Assembly (NCBI GenBank): GCA_036339975.1
Contig: JAYYZV010000155.1
Span: 9,405-73,404, forward strand
Direction of reading: 5' to 3'
Source: UBA830 sp036339975
GTDB lineage: Bacteria > Pseudomonadota > Alphaproteobacteria > MPNO01 > UBA830
DNA length: 64,000 nt
A model generated the notes under the pieces. That model searched no databases. It was not told where the DNA came from and worked only from the letters and a program-made list of their open reading frames with translations. Positions 7,636 through 17,232 of this stretch are shown here, one piece after another; positions within the stretch are counted from its first letter, which is position 1, and every line of letters begins with the position of its first letter. The translations under genes and the position numbers were made by a program.

Positions 7636-10308
7636 ATGAGCCAGCGGCAATGGGTATATAAATTTGGTGGCGGAGGTGCGGAAGGCGCGTCCGACATGAA
7701 AAACTTGCTCGGTGGTAAGGGTGCAAACCTCGCCGAGATGTCGTCTCTTGGCCTTCCCGTCCCTCCCGGCTTCACGATCACCACGGAATTGTGCGCCGCT
7801 TACTATGACGCTGGCGAGAATTACCCAGACGATCTTTCCGGTCAGGTGGATGCGGCGCTGGAGTTCGTTGAGGAAACCGTCTGTGCCAAGTTCGGTGATT
7901 CCGAGAATCCGATGCTGGTGTCGGTTAGATCTGGCGCTCGGGTCTCCATGCCCGGCATGATGGATACCGTGCTCAACCTTGGCCTCAATAATGCTACGGT
8001 CATGGGTCTGGCAGCGAAAAGCGGTGATTCCCGATTTGCGTGGGATTCCTATCGTCGTTTCATCCAAATGTACGGTGTTGTTGTCCTCGGCGTCGATCAC
8101 GATAATTTTGAGGAAATTATTGACAACCAAAAGATGATGAATGGCGCCACCCTCGATACCGATCTCGATGCTGATGACTGGAGGGCGGTTGTATCCGGAG
8201 TCATGGAGCGAGTCGAGGACGAGACTGGCAAGCCTTTTCCTCAGGAACCGCGTGATCAGCTATGGGGCGCGATCACGGCAGTGTTTGGCAGCTGGCAGAA
8301 CGACCGCGCGAACACGTACCGCAGGCTTCATAATATCCCCGAAAGCTGGGGCACGGCGGTTAACGTTCAGGCTATGGTGTTCGGAAATATGGGAGACGAT
8401 TGCGCTACCGGCGTTGCCTTTACCCGTGATCCGTCGGACGGACGCAATACGTTCTATGGTGAATATTTGGTAAATGCTCAGGGCGAGGATGTGGTCGCCG
8501 GCATTCGCACGCCCCAACACCTGACAATATCTGGCAAAAACGAGCATGGCTCCGATGTGCCCGCTATGGAAGAAGTCATGCCTGAAGTATTCAGGCAACT
8601 CGATGAAGTGCGCTTGAGTCTCGAAAAGCATTATCGTGACATGCAGGATATCGAATTCACTGTTCAGCAAAACAAGCTGTGGATGCTGCAGACCCGGTCG
8701 GGCAAGCGAACGGCGGAGGCGGCGCTGAAAATAGCCTGTGAGATGGTTAATGAGGGGCTGATATCGAAAGAGGAAGCAATTTTGCGCGTCGATCCGGAAT
8801 CTCTTGATCAACTTTTGCACCCTACGCTTGATCCCGACGCGGAACGCGACCTGCTTGCCAAGGGTCTCCCGGCGTCGCCAGGTGCGGCGTCTGGCGCGGT
8901 AGTGTTCTCCGCTGATGAAGCAGAGGCCAGATCGGCGGATGGCGAGAAGGTGCTTCTGGCTCGTATTGAAACCAGCCCCGAAGACATCCATGGCATGCAT
9001 GCAGCGCAGGGCATCCTTACCAGCAGAGGCGGAATGACGAGCCATGCAGCAGTCGTCGCGCGGGGGATGGGACGTCCATGCGTTTCTGGAGCCGGGGACC
9101 TGAGGATCGATTATGAAACCCAGAAGCTAACGGTTGGTGGTCGTGAAATTTTAGCCGGCGAAACCCTGACCATCGACGGCACGTCTGGTGAGGTCATGTT
9201 CGGAGAAGTACCGACACGGCAGCCGAAACTGTCCGGCAATTTTGCGACGCTGATGGCTTGGGTTGATGAAGTGCGTGACCTCAATGTCCGGACTAACGCG
9301 GAAACGCCTCTGGATGCGGAGACGGCCATAAGTTTTGGTGCCGAGGGTATCGGGCTCTGTCGGACCGAACATATGTTTTTCGATGCGGAACGCAGAGTGG
9401 CAGTCCGTGAGATGATTCTTGCTAAAGACGGTGACGGTCGCCGTGCGGCTCTTGCTAAGATCCTCCCTATGCAGCGTCAAGACTTTGTCGAGCTGTTTCG
9501 GATTATGGCGGGCAAGCCGGTAACAATCCGCTTGCTAGATCCTCCCCTGCATGAGTTTTTACCCCACACGGCTGAAGAAATGCGGAAGGTTGCAGATGCT
9601 TCAGGTGTTTGTGCGGAGGATTTGCGGATCCGAATCAGCGAATTGGCTGAAGTAAATCCGATGCTGGGTCATCGCGGCTGTAGGTTGGGCGTGACATATC
9701 CCGAAATTCCGGAAATGCAGGCCCGGGCTATATTCGAAGCCGCGATCGAAGTTTCGAAGGGCACCGATAAACCAGTCGAGCCCGAGGTCATGATTCCGTT
9801 GGTGTCCGACAAGATGGAATTCGATCTTCTGCGGGAGCGCATTGACGGTGTTGCCATGACAGTTTTCCAAGAAACCGGGTCAGAGGTTCCATATCTTGTC
9901 GGCACTATGATTGAACTGCCGCGCGCTGCTTTGCGTGCGGGCGAAATTGCGGAAGGTGCTGAATTTTTCTCCTTTGGGACAAATGACCTGACCCAGACCA
10001 CTTTTGGGTTGTCGCGCGATGACACCGCGGGCCTGCTTAAAGAGTACGAACGTCGTGGCATATTTGGGATTGATCCTTTCGTATCGATCGATGTGGACGG
10101 TGTCGGCGAACTTTTAAAGCTAGGTGTCGAACGCGGACGCGAGACACGTCCTGGGATTAAACTCGGTATCTGCGGCGAACACGGCGGTGATCCGTCGTCT
10201 GTGCATTTCTGCGCCGATATTGGATTGGATTACGTTTCTTGCTCGCCTTATCGCGTTCCAGTCGCTCGGCTTGCCGCCGCTCAGGCAGCGCTGCGGATTC
10301 GTCGGTAA
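7636..10308 (+). CDS. ppdK: Pyruvate, phosphate dikinase
   Basis: The enzyme interconverts ATP, phosphate and pyruvate with AMP, diphosphate and phosphoenolpyruvate, feeding gluconeogenesis or replacing pyruvate kinase. The 890 residues show the ATP-grasp N-terminal domain, the phosphohistidine domain with catalytic His470 in GGMTSHAAVVARG, and the C-terminal PEP barrel with the conserved Cys846 in GICGEHGG. It begins 3 bp after glyS. The stop is only 8 bp from the convergent ygfZ stop. Confidence 0.97.
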   Translation: MSQRQWVYKFGGGGAEGASDMKNLLGGKGANLAEMSSLGLPVPPGFTITTELCAAYYDAGENYPDDLSGQVDAALEFVEETVCAKFGDSENPMLVSVRSGARVSMPGMMDTVLNLGLNNATVMGLAAKSGDSRFAWDSYRRFIQMYGVVVLGVDHDNFEEIIDNQKMMNGATLDTDLDADDWRAVVSGVMERVEDETGKPFPQEPRDQLWGAITAVFGSWQNDRANTYRRLHNIPESWGTAVNVQAMVFGNMGDDCATGVAFTRDPSDGRNTFYGEYLVNAQGEDVVAGIRTPQHLTISGKNEHGSDVPAMEEVMPEVFRQLDEVRLSLEKHYRDMQDIEFTVQQNKLWMLQTRSGKRTAEAALKIACEMVNEGLISKEEAILRVDPESLDQLLHPTLDPDAERDLLAKGLPASPGAASGAVVFSADEAEARSADGEKVLLARIETSPEDIHGMHAAQGILTSRGGMTSHAAVVARGMGRPCVSGAGDLRIDYETQKLTVGGREILAGETLTIDGTSGEVMFGEVPTRQPKLSGNFATLMAWVDEVRDLNVRTNAETPLDAETAISFGAEGIGLCRTEHMFFDAERRVAVREMILAKDGDGRRAALAKILPMQRQDFVELFRIMAGKPVTIRLLDPPLHEFLPHTAEEMRKVADASGVCAEDLRIRISELAEVNPMLGHRGCRLGVTYPEIPEMQARAIFEAAIEVSKGTDKPVEPEVMIPLVSDKMEFDLLRERIDGVAMTVFQETGSEVPYLVGTMIELPRAALRAGEIAEGAEFFSFGTNDLTQTTFGLSRDDTAGLLKEYERRGIFGIDPFVSIDVDGVGELLKLGVERGRETRPGIKLGICGEHGGDPSSVHFCADIGLDYVSCSPYRVPVARLAAAQAALRIRR

Positions 10309-10316
10309 GCAGAGGT

Positions 10317-11189
10317 CTATACGGCCATCCAGACCGGTTTCTGCGGCGTCACTTTTACGCCGTTCGCTAAAAGTTGGCCATTTTCAAAGACATCTAGCCG
10401 GAGCATGGCAATGCCCCTCCCTTTCTGCGCCGAATGTATCTCGCCGGCGTGTATATCACCTGCCGTAACCAAGGTTCCTGACGCGATCTCACCGTCGAAT
10501 GTGATGGGGAATAACCTTTTTTTAACGAGGTTGCGGTGTTTCATTCGCGCGGTTACTTCCTGGCCGACGTAACAGCCTTTCCCAAAATCGACGCCGTTCA
10601 GTTCGTCGAACCCGACTTCGAGTGGTAGGGATTTTTGGGGTATTAGGTCGGTGAAGCTTTCAGGGATTCCCAGAGAGATTCGCTTCGCGTCGTACTCGGC
10701 TCGGTTTTTTTCCATCAAGGTTTTGGCCGGCGAAGATAACTCGTTCTTGTCTATCAGCTGTATCGTTCGCTCTCCCATTTCTGCGTGACGGGGGTCAATA
10801 TAGGATACGCTATCAACCTGAGTTTTGGCGGAGCCAGCTTTCGCTGAGACGTCGCGACTGTCGATATCGAGCATTACGCGGACCGCGAAAGTGCTGGTTT
10901 TACAGGCGATTGTAACCTTCGCCCGAAGTCGATACATGGTCAGGCGTTTTATGAGCCCTGGAATGTTTTCGGTTTTGCAGTCCAGTAGAAACTGTCCCTC
11001 GAAATCGACAACGAAGAAGTCGTACAGATACTTACCCTGAGGCGTCAGAAGTGCGGCGTATATTGCCGAGTTCTTAGTCACTTTATTAATATCGTTGGTG
11101 ATCAGGCCCTGAAGAAATTCGCCCGCGTCTTCGCCAGCAACTGAGACGATGCCGCGATCCATAAGGGGAATGTCGATTTTATGCCCCAT
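10317..11189 (-). CDS. ygfZ: Folate-binding YgfZ/GcvT-family protein
   Basis: This is a tetrahydrofolate-dependent helper of iron-sulfur cluster assembly (290 aa), related to the aminomethyltransferase GcvT and to mitochondrial IBA57. The family signature KGCYVGQEVTARMKHR is present near residue 205, with its conserved cysteine. The ATG at 11189 has a GGAG ribosome site. It is divergent from the glycan operon. It would serve the maturation of 4Fe-4S proteins generally, so no special link to the radical SAM gene nearby is implied. Confidence 0.92.
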   Translation of the reverse strand: MGHKIDIPLMDRGIVSVAGEDAGEFLQGLITNDINKVTKNSAIYAALLTPQGKYLYDFFVVDFEGQFLLDCKTENIPGLIKRLTMYRLRAKVTIACKTSTFAVRVMLDIDSRDVSAKAGSAKTQVDSVSYIDPRHAEMGERTIQLIDKNELSSPAKTLMEKNRAEYDAKRISLGIPESFTDLIPQKSLPLEVGFDELNGVDFGKGCYVGQEVTARMKHRNLVKKRLFPITFDGEIASGTLVTAGDIHAGEIHSAQKGRGIAMLRLDVFENGQLLANGVKVTPQKPVWMAV

Positions 11190-11263
11190 CGGCAGAAACT
11201 CCTTTTTTGACTAATTATAGCTTTCGCGTGGAATTATTCAGTCGTGAGGCTATAACTCGCCAC

Positions 11264-12028
11264 ATGATCGCAGAACAATGCGTCCTCTCCGCGGTAATTT
11301 CAATACGCAACGAGGAAGATCAGCTCGCCGATTGCCTCGCGATGCTTTCTTTCGCGGATGAAGTCGTCGTATTGCTGGATGACTGCACAGATGGGTCTCG
11401 CGAAATCGCTGCGCGTTATACCGATCGCCTTGTTGATGGCGACTGGGCGCTGGAAGGTGACCGGCGCAATGCAGGGATCGAGGCGTGTCGAGGAGTTTGG
11501 ATTTTCGAGATCGACGCAGACGAACGCGTACCGGTGGCGCTGGGCGCGGAAATTCGTCAGGTTGTGGAAACCAGCTTGCACGACTGGCATGGAATTTTGG
11601 TCGACAACTATATCGGCGACCACCTTGTACGGCATGGCTGGGGCGGATCTTGGGGAAAAGCTCAATATCCAGGCCTGTTCCGGAAGGGAACAAAGCGCTG
11701 GGGGCGGCAGCGGCTGCATCCGGCCCTAGAACTGAACGGGAGTGAGGGACCGCCTCTGAATAACAGGGTTGACCATTACGTCGACCGGAATATTTCGGAC
11801 ATGATGCGACGACTAGATTCTTATACCACTGCCCGAGCCCGCGATATTCGCGAGCATAATGACGGTGGATCTTATGCCAGAAATTTACGTCGGTTCTTCA
11901 CCCGTTTCTGGAAGTGCTATGTCTCACGTAGGGGTTATCGCGAGGGTAAATACGGCTTTCTGATCGCATTATGCGCCGCGCTTTATCCTCTTCTGTCTTA
12001 TCTGAAAGCCACGCTGGAGGAGAATTAG
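11264..12028 (+). CDS. Family 2 glycosyltransferase (WaaE/KdtX-like)
   Basis: This GT-A glycosyltransferase of 254 aa begins at the ATG at 11264 (the frame is open from 11207). The N-terminus SAVISIRNEEDQL and the acidic motif EIDADERV near residue 88 are typical of GT2 enzymes of lipopolysaccharide core assembly. A hydrophobic C-terminal segment (FLIALCAALYPLLSYL) may attach it to the membrane. It opens a four-gene operon, and its stop codon overlaps the next start by one base. The donor sugar and acceptor cannot be read from sequence. Confidence 0.88.
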   Translation: MIAEQCVLSAVISIRNEEDQLADCLAMLSFADEVVVLLDDCTDGSREIAARYTDRLVDGDWALEGDRRNAGIEACRGVWIFEIDADERVPVALGAEIRQVVETSLHDWHGILVDNYIGDHLVRHGWGGSWGKAQYPGLFRKGTKRWGRQRLHPALELNGSEGPPLNNRVDHYVDRNISDMMRRLDSYTTARARDIREHNDGGSYARNLRRFFTRFWKCYVSRRGYREGKYGFLIALCAALYPLLSYLKATLEEN

Positions 12029-13065
12029 TGGCTATCGTTAGGATGGCAGACGATGGCATTGCGTTTGATGGCGATACGCTTTCGCACGGACCCCTCGGTG
12101 GTGCGGAAACGGCGTTTGTGTCCCTGGCGGAAGCGTTGGCCGCGCGCGGCCACCAAGTGTCCGTCTATAATAAGTGCGAGACGCCTATGACCCGCAACGG
12201 TGTTTCGTGGGAGCCGTTGGAAAATGCCTTGCCGGACTCGGCCGATCTTTATATCGCTAATCGTGGTGACAGGCTCATTCAGCTTGTACCGCAGGCTCGG
12301 TCTCGGGTTTTTTGGATTCATAATCCCGCCCAGTATTTAAACAAGTGGCGTTACTGGCGGAAACTGCGGCGCTGGAGGCCGATCGTGGTATTTTCCTCCG
12401 ATTTTCATGCGAGGACGATGGCCGGCTGGATGCCGGCTGGCGGTCGGCAGACGATCCCTTACGGAATATCGGAGAGTTTCCTGAAAGTAACACCGCCTGC
12501 GGATCCGCCGCCTCCATGTGTGGCGTTCACCTCCAGTCCTCTGCGGTCGCTCGACTGGCTTCTTGATTTGTGGTGTGCGGGCATCCGACCGAAAGTGCCG
12601 CATGCTCAGCTTCATGTGTTTTCTAGTCCTAAGACCTATGGCGCCCATGGTGATACGAGGTTAGAGGCGATGAACGCAGTACTCGAGCGTGCAGCCGGAA
12701 TGGTGGATCAGGGCGTCGTGATCCGAGACCCGCTGCCGAAGGCGGAGCTTGCGGATGCCCTTGCTGGCTTCCGCGCGATGCTATATCGCGGCGACCCAGG
12801 CGAGACCTATTGTCTAGCGGTGGGTGAAGCACAGGCGGTCGGCATTCCCGCGGTGGTGCAGGATATAGGCTGTGTAGCCGAGCGTGTGGTCGAGGGCGAG
12901 ACGGGTTTTGTGGCGATCGACGATATGGATTTCGCGAGACGCGGCTGCGATATCCTGACGGATGACGAACTCTGGCGCCGTCTTCAGAAAAAAACGCTTG
13001 AACGGCAGCGCCGCTGGACATGGAGCGATGCTGCTGCCGACTTCGAAAAGCTGATTCCTGAATGA
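12028..13065 (+). CDS. Glycosyltransferase, GT-B fold (family 4-like)
   Basis: This is a 345-residue enzyme starting at the GTG at 12028. That start is set by a strong GGAGGAG ribosome site and an overlap of one base with the preceding stop codon. The N-terminal glycine loop GPLGGAETAF and the C-terminal region with GETYCLAVGEAQAVGIPAVV, holding the Glu near the nucleotide-sugar site, fit GT-B enzymes. The aromatic/basic stretch YLNKWRYWRKLRRWRP near residue 105 may contact membrane. It probably adds a sugar to a lipid-linked or LPS-core glycan. Confidence 0.85.
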   Translation: MAIVRMADDGIAFDGDTLSHGPLGGAETAFVSLAEALAARGHQVSVYNKCETPMTRNGVSWEPLENALPDSADLYIANRGDRLIQLVPQARSRVFWIHNPAQYLNKWRYWRKLRRWRPIVVFSSDFHARTMAGWMPAGGRQTIPYGISESFLKVTPPADPPPPCVAFTSSPLRSLDWLLDLWCAGIRPKVPHAQLHVFSSPKTYGAHGDTRLEAMNAVLERAAGMVDQGVVIRDPLPKAELADALAGFRAMLYRGDPGETYCLAVGEAQAVGIPAVVQDIGCVAERVVEGETGFVAIDDMDFARRGCDILTDDELWRRLQKKTLERQRRWTWSDAAADFEKLIPE

Positions 13066-14102
13066 AAATTATGCAGACTATGGCCGGTGGAACCGTTGGT
13101 GGCGCGGAGGAGTTTTTCGTCCGTCTTGCGGCCGCGTTTGCATCCCGCCGGGTAGACCAATCCATCATAGTTCGACCCAACGGTACGAGGAGCCCTAGGC
13201 TACGCGAAGTAGGAGTTGATCCCGTAGAACTGCGCTTCGGTGGACCACTTGATTTCCGTACCGTACCGTCACTCGCTTTGGAGATAGATCGAGTGCAACC
13301 CGATATCGTGTTGTCGTGGATGAACCGTGCGTCCGCGTTAACGGGAAAGGCCCGGCTGCGGGCCCGTGCAAAACCTGTACAGATCGGCCGGCAGGGCGGT
13401 TACTACGATCTCAAATACTATCGGTATTGTGATCACCTTATCGGCAATACCCCGGACATAGTAAAACACATGGTCGACAACGGCTGGCCGATGGACCGTG
13501 CGCATTATGTTCCCAACTTCGTACGCGCCGATCCGGGTGTTGTGCTGCCGCGCAGCCTGTTTGACGTTCCTAGTGACACACCGCTGATGCTTGCTGCGGG
13601 CCGCCTCCACCGGAACAAGGCTTTTGATATACTCTTACAAGCCATGAAGTATGTGGACGGTGTACATTTGCTTCTGGCTGGAGACGGCCCGGACGCGCGC
13701 GCGTTGGAAGCGCTCGCTCACAAGCTAGGCGTTGCGCGAAGAGTAAGGTTCCTTGGGTGGCGCACGGACATCGCAGACCTGATGAAGACCGTCGATTTTC
13801 TCGTCTGTCCGTCGCGGATAGAGCCTCTAGGTAATGTCGTGATCGAAGCATGGGCCAGACATCTGCCCGTGGTTGCTGCGGCATCAGAAGGGCCTAGTTG
13901 GTTGATAACTGAGGGTAAAGATGGGTTGCTTTCTCCCATCGGTGATTACCGCGCGCTGGCGTCGGCAATATCCCGCGTCGCGGTCGATCGCGACCTACCT
14001 GCTCAACTTGCTGCTGCCGGACATAAAAGATTCAAGGCAGAATTCACTGAGGCGGCGGTAGTCTCACAATTTTTGGCCCTGTTCGAGAAAGTGTCTCGCT
14101 GA
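13062..14102 (+). CDS. Glycosyltransferase family 4
   Basis: This is a 346-residue GT4 enzyme. Features are the N-terminal GGTVGGAEEFFVRLA loop, the Rossmann-like core strand LMLAAGRLHRNKAFDILL, the strand LLLAGDGPD, and the E-x7-E-like donor site in PSRIEPLGNVVIEAWA. It overlaps the previous gene by an ATGA junction and the next by TGATG, so it is fully embedded in the operon. It probably acts in LPS core or capsule synthesis. The sugar specificity is unknown. Confidence 0.9.
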   Translation: MKIMQTMAGGTVGGAEEFFVRLAAAFASRRVDQSIIVRPNGTRSPRLREVGVDPVELRFGGPLDFRTVPSLALEIDRVQPDIVLSWMNRASALTGKARLRARAKPVQIGRQGGYYDLKYYRYCDHLIGNTPDIVKHMVDNGWPMDRAHYVPNFVRADPGVVLPRSLFDVPSDTPLMLAAGRLHRNKAFDILLQAMKYVDGVHLLLAGDGPDARALEALAHKLGVARRVRFLGWRTDIADLMKTVDFLVCPSRIEPLGNVVIEAWARHLPVVAAASEGPSWLITEGKDGLLSPIGDYRALASAISRVAVDRDLPAQLAAAGHKRFKAEFTEAAVVSQFLALFEKVSR

Positions 14103-15862
14103 TGTGCGGTATCGCCGGGATAATGACCACCAATCAGACGCCGCCGGATAGCAACCTGTTGGATGCTATGAAAACGGCGTTGGCGCATCGTGGCCCGGAC
14201 GGGGATGCTGTTTGGGTGTCCGGTGATACCGGGCTGGTTCATACACGACTTGCCATCATCGATCTCGAAACCGGAAACCAGCCACTTTTCGACCTTGGTG
14301 GTGTGGCGTTGGTCGCAAATGGTGAGATCTATAACTATATCGAGCTACGAGACGAATTAACGGAGGTCGATTTCGTTACTGGTTCCGACTGCGAGTCGGT
14401 TCTGCACTATTACCATAGTTACGGTCTGGAATTCGCTGGCTGGCTGCGTGGTATGTATGCGTTGGCGATATTCGATCCGCAGAAGCACCAGCTTGTGCTT
14501 GCGCGCGACCCCTTCGGTATCAAGCCGCTTTACTATGCCCAGTCTGCGGATGGATTTGCTTTCGCCTCCGAACCGCAGGCTTTGCTGGCAGCGGGGTTTG
14601 GCGAGCGTTCCCTCCGCGAAAGAGCGGTCTGCGAATTGCTGCAACTTCAGTTTACAACGGGTGCGGAGACTCCGTATGACGGTATTCAGCGCGTTCTGCC
14701 CGGCGAAACTATCGTGGTGGCCGGAGGTCGTGTAGTTGACCGTCGGCGACAGGACGCGTTGCCTGTCAGCGGGCCTAAACGTGTCGGAGAACGTTCTGCT
14801 TTGAGACGTGTGGAAGACGCCCTACTAGACAGTGTTGAAATGCACCAGCGGTCAGATGTGCCATACGCGATGTTTTTGTCCGGCGGGATAGACTCTTCTG
14901 CCATTCTCGCTCTAATGGCGAGATTGAATGACCGTCCCGTAAATGCGTTTACCGCCGGATTTCCTGGCACCGGTGCCGCGGATGAACGAGACCATGCGCG
15001 AACGGTAGCGCAGTCTCTTGGCGCAGTTCACCATGAAATTATCTTCGATGCTGACGACTTTGTGACGTTGCTACCCACAATTGCAGCATCGATGGACGAA
15101 CCCGTAGCCGACTACGCTATCCTACCAACCTGGAAACTTGCGCAGGAGGCATCAAAATCTTTCAAGGTGATCCTGTCTGGTGAAGGCGGCGACGAGATTT
15201 TTGGTGGTTATGGCCGTTATCGCAACGCGATCCGGCCGAGATGGCTGGGCGGGCGGAACATGCGCCGGCGCGGCGCGATGGACGGACTCAATATTTTAAA
15301 AATGCCAAATTCAGGCTGGCGCGACGGATTTGCTGCCAGCGAAGCGCTGGCAGCAACAGGCGAGCGTTCTCGATTGCAGGTGGCCCAGGCTACCGATTGC
15401 GCTGACTGGTTACCAAACGATCTGCTTACTAAGCTCGATCGCTGTCTAATGGCGCATGGCGTGGAGGGGCGTACGCCGTTTCTTGACCCTGCAGTCGCTA
15501 ATGCGGCGTTCGGATTGCCGGACAGGATGAAGATTCGGAAAAGACAGGGGAAATGGATTCTTCGAAAATGGCTGGATGGGGCTGCGCCGGAGGCAGCGGC
15601 TTTTGCCGCAAAAAAAGGATTCACTGTTCCGGTTGGAGAATGGATTTCAGACCAAGGTAAGAGACTCGGACCCCTTGTTGCATCTCAGGCCGGGGTGGCC
15701 GAATGGTGTAGGCCGGAAGCGGTGGAAACCGTATTCCGATCGAGCGGAAAGCACGAACTATTTGCGGCCTGGACACTGCTGTTTTTCGCTCTCTGGCATC
15801 AGTATCATATTGTTCGGGTTGAGGTCGGAGGTGATATTTTCGACGCTTTGTCTCGCGCGTGA
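14102..15862 (+). CDS. asnB: Asparagine synthase (glutamine-hydrolysing) family amidotransferase
   Basis: This protein of 586 aa opens with MCGIAGI, so the N-terminal nucleophile Cys2 of a class II glutamine amidotransferase is present. The C-terminal synthetase domain has the ATP pyrophosphatase loop FLSGGIDSS near residue 260. Classical AsnB makes asparagine from aspartate. Being the fourth gene of an overlapping glycosyltransferase operon, it may instead amidate a sugar acid or an intermediate of the surface glycan, as asnB-like genes in O-antigen and capsule loci are thought to do. Sequence alone does not settle this. Confidence 0.9.
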   Translation: MCGIAGIMTTNQTPPDSNLLDAMKTALAHRGPDGDAVWVSGDTGLVHTRLAIIDLETGNQPLFDLGGVALVANGEIYNYIELRDELTEVDFVTGSDCESVLHYYHSYGLEFAGWLRGMYALAIFDPQKHQLVLARDPFGIKPLYYAQSADGFAFASEPQALLAAGFGERSLRERAVCELLQLQFTTGAETPYDGIQRVLPGETIVVAGGRVVDRRRQDALPVSGPKRVGERSALRRVEDALLDSVEMHQRSDVPYAMFLSGGIDSSAILALMARLNDRPVNAFTAGFPGTGAADERDHARTVAQSLGAVHHEIIFDADDFVTLLPTIAASMDEPVADYAILPTWKLAQEASKSFKVILSGEGGDEIFGGYGRYRNAIRPRWLGGRNMRRRGAMDGLNILKMPNSGWRDGFAASEALAATGERSRLQVAQATDCADWLPNDLLTKLDRCLMAHGVEGRTPFLDPAVANAAFGLPDRMKIRKRQGKWILRKWLDGAAPEAAAFAAKKGFTVPVGEWISDQGKRLGPLVASQAGVAEWCRPEAVETVFRSSGKHELFAAWTLLFFALWHQYHIVRVEVGGDIFDALSRA

Positions 15863-16016
15863 TCTGTGGTTGTTATAGTTAAGTGGCATTGTCCTATAAA
15901 ACTTTGCTCATCTGCAGTATGACGAGTGTTACTCGCTTGCAGTCTATCGTTAAGCCGTCCGCATAAAATATGGACAGAGATCGGCAGTTGCCGCATCATC
16001 CGCGACGAGGAGTGAA

Positions 16017-17228
16017 ATGGATACGATCGAAAGAACAATTAGCAGCGTCGACGCCGACGAATTGGTAGCCCGAGCTGCGGCAAAGAAACGTTCGCTGCGG
16101 GAGCGCCAACGCGATACAGAGCGCAATCGGCGTGTGTCCGATGAAGCCGTGGCCGAACTCAAAACCGAGGGGCTTTACAAGGTTATTCAGCCGGCCCGCT
16201 ACGGTGGTTACGAGCATGATTTGTGGACTTTTGCCAGATGCGCTGCGGAGATCGGTGCCGGCTGCGGTTCGACAGGTTGGGTATATGCGACGGCGGCCCA
16301 GCATCAATGGCAGATAGGGATGTATGACGACCGGGCGCAGGCCGAGGTCTGGGGTGATACGCCGGAAGCAATTGCGGCGTCTTCCTATTCACCCGGCGGA
16401 ACCGCGGTTGAAGTCGACGGTGGATACCGTATATCTGGTAAATGGCTCTATTGTTCTGGTGTTCTGAACGCCGACTGGATGATCCTAGGTGCGATGATTT
16501 CTAAGGATTTGGATTCGGAGCCATATACTCAGGGATACATTCTGGTGCCCAAAGCGGATTATCAGGTCGACGACAACTGGGATGTTGTGGGGTTAATCGG
16601 AACCGGCAGCAACGATGTGATTATCAATGATCTATTTGTACCATCGTACCGCATGCTGACCCTGGATGAGGCCCTGTCTGGTAAGCCACCGGGGGCGGCA
16701 GTTAATCCCCATGAGCTCTGGCGGATCCCGTTTTTTGCCGCGATTTCCCTGTGTCTATGCGCGCCCGCAATTGGGATGGCGCAGGGTGCGCTTGAAACGT
16801 ATCTGGAAACGACCGGTGCACGGAAAACCCGTGGGGCGGCGCTCAGCCAACCGCAAAGCATGGCAGAGTTTCCGACTATACAAGTGCGTGTAGCGGAGGC
16901 CTCAGCCGCAATTGATGCCGCTAAGATGCTGGTTCGACGCGATTGTCAGGAAATTATGCGGATCATGGCGGAAGGGCGCCAACTGACCGTCGAAGAGCGG
17001 GCCAGAAATAAGGGCGACTTGAGCTTTGCCGTAAAAATGTCGCGTGGTGCAGTGGACCTGCTCTATGAAAGTGTCGGCGGTGCCGGTCTATCGAGCGAAA
17101 GCAAGACCCAGCGTTACTGGCGCGATGTCCACAGCGCATCCAAGCATATCAGCATGAACTGGGATATGTGTTCGACCCTCTATGGTCGCGTGTTGCTCGG
17201 CCTTCCGTCTGGGACGGCACAGTTCTAA
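16017..17228 (+). CDS. Flavin-dependent monooxygenase, acyl-CoA dehydrogenase fold (group D)
   Basis: This protein of 403 aa resembles the oxygenase component of two-component group D flavin monooxygenases (HsaA, HpaB-like, DszC-like). The N-terminal helical region contains RRVSDEAVAELKTEGLYKVIQPARYGGYE, followed by the GCGSTGWVYA segment and the flavin-facing strand GGYRISGKWLYCSGV. Such enzymes use reduced flavin supplied by a separate reductase to hydroxylate an aromatic ring or oxidise sulfur. No flavin reductase gene lies beside it. A strong GAGGAG ribosome site precedes the ATG. It could also be a true dehydrogenase; the monooxygenase reading is more likely from the GSTGWV region. Confidence 0.82.
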   Translation: MDTIERTISSVDADELVARAAAKKRSLRERQRDTERNRRVSDEAVAELKTEGLYKVIQPARYGGYEHDLWTFARCAAEIGAGCGSTGWVYATAAQHQWQIGMYDDRAQAEVWGDTPEAIAASSYSPGGTAVEVDGGYRISGKWLYCSGVLNADWMILGAMISKDLDSEPYTQGYILVPKADYQVDDNWDVVGLIGTGSNDVIINDLFVPSYRMLTLDEALSGKPPGAAVNPHELWRIPFFAAISLCLCAPAIGMAQGALETYLETTGARKTRGAALSQPQSMAEFPTIQVRVAEASAAIDAAKMLVRRDCQEIMRIMAEGRQLTVEERARNKGDLSFAVKMSRGAVDLLYESVGGAGLSSESKTQRYWRDVHSASKHISMNWDMCSTLYGRVLLGLPSGTAQF

Positions 17229-17232
17229 AGAT

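Noticed and set aside
7636..10308. ppdK as phenylphosphate synthase, to match the phenylphosphate-carboxylase idea
   Set aside because: It has full length and domain order of pyruvate phosphate dikinase and is part of the conserved glyQS-ppdK operon, so it is a housekeeping gene.
15923..15935. Small hairpin CGAGT-GTT-ACTCG between asnB and the monooxygenase gene
   Set aside because: No T-run follows, so it is not a terminator, and no flanking promoter at usual spacing was found; a chance repeat is likely.
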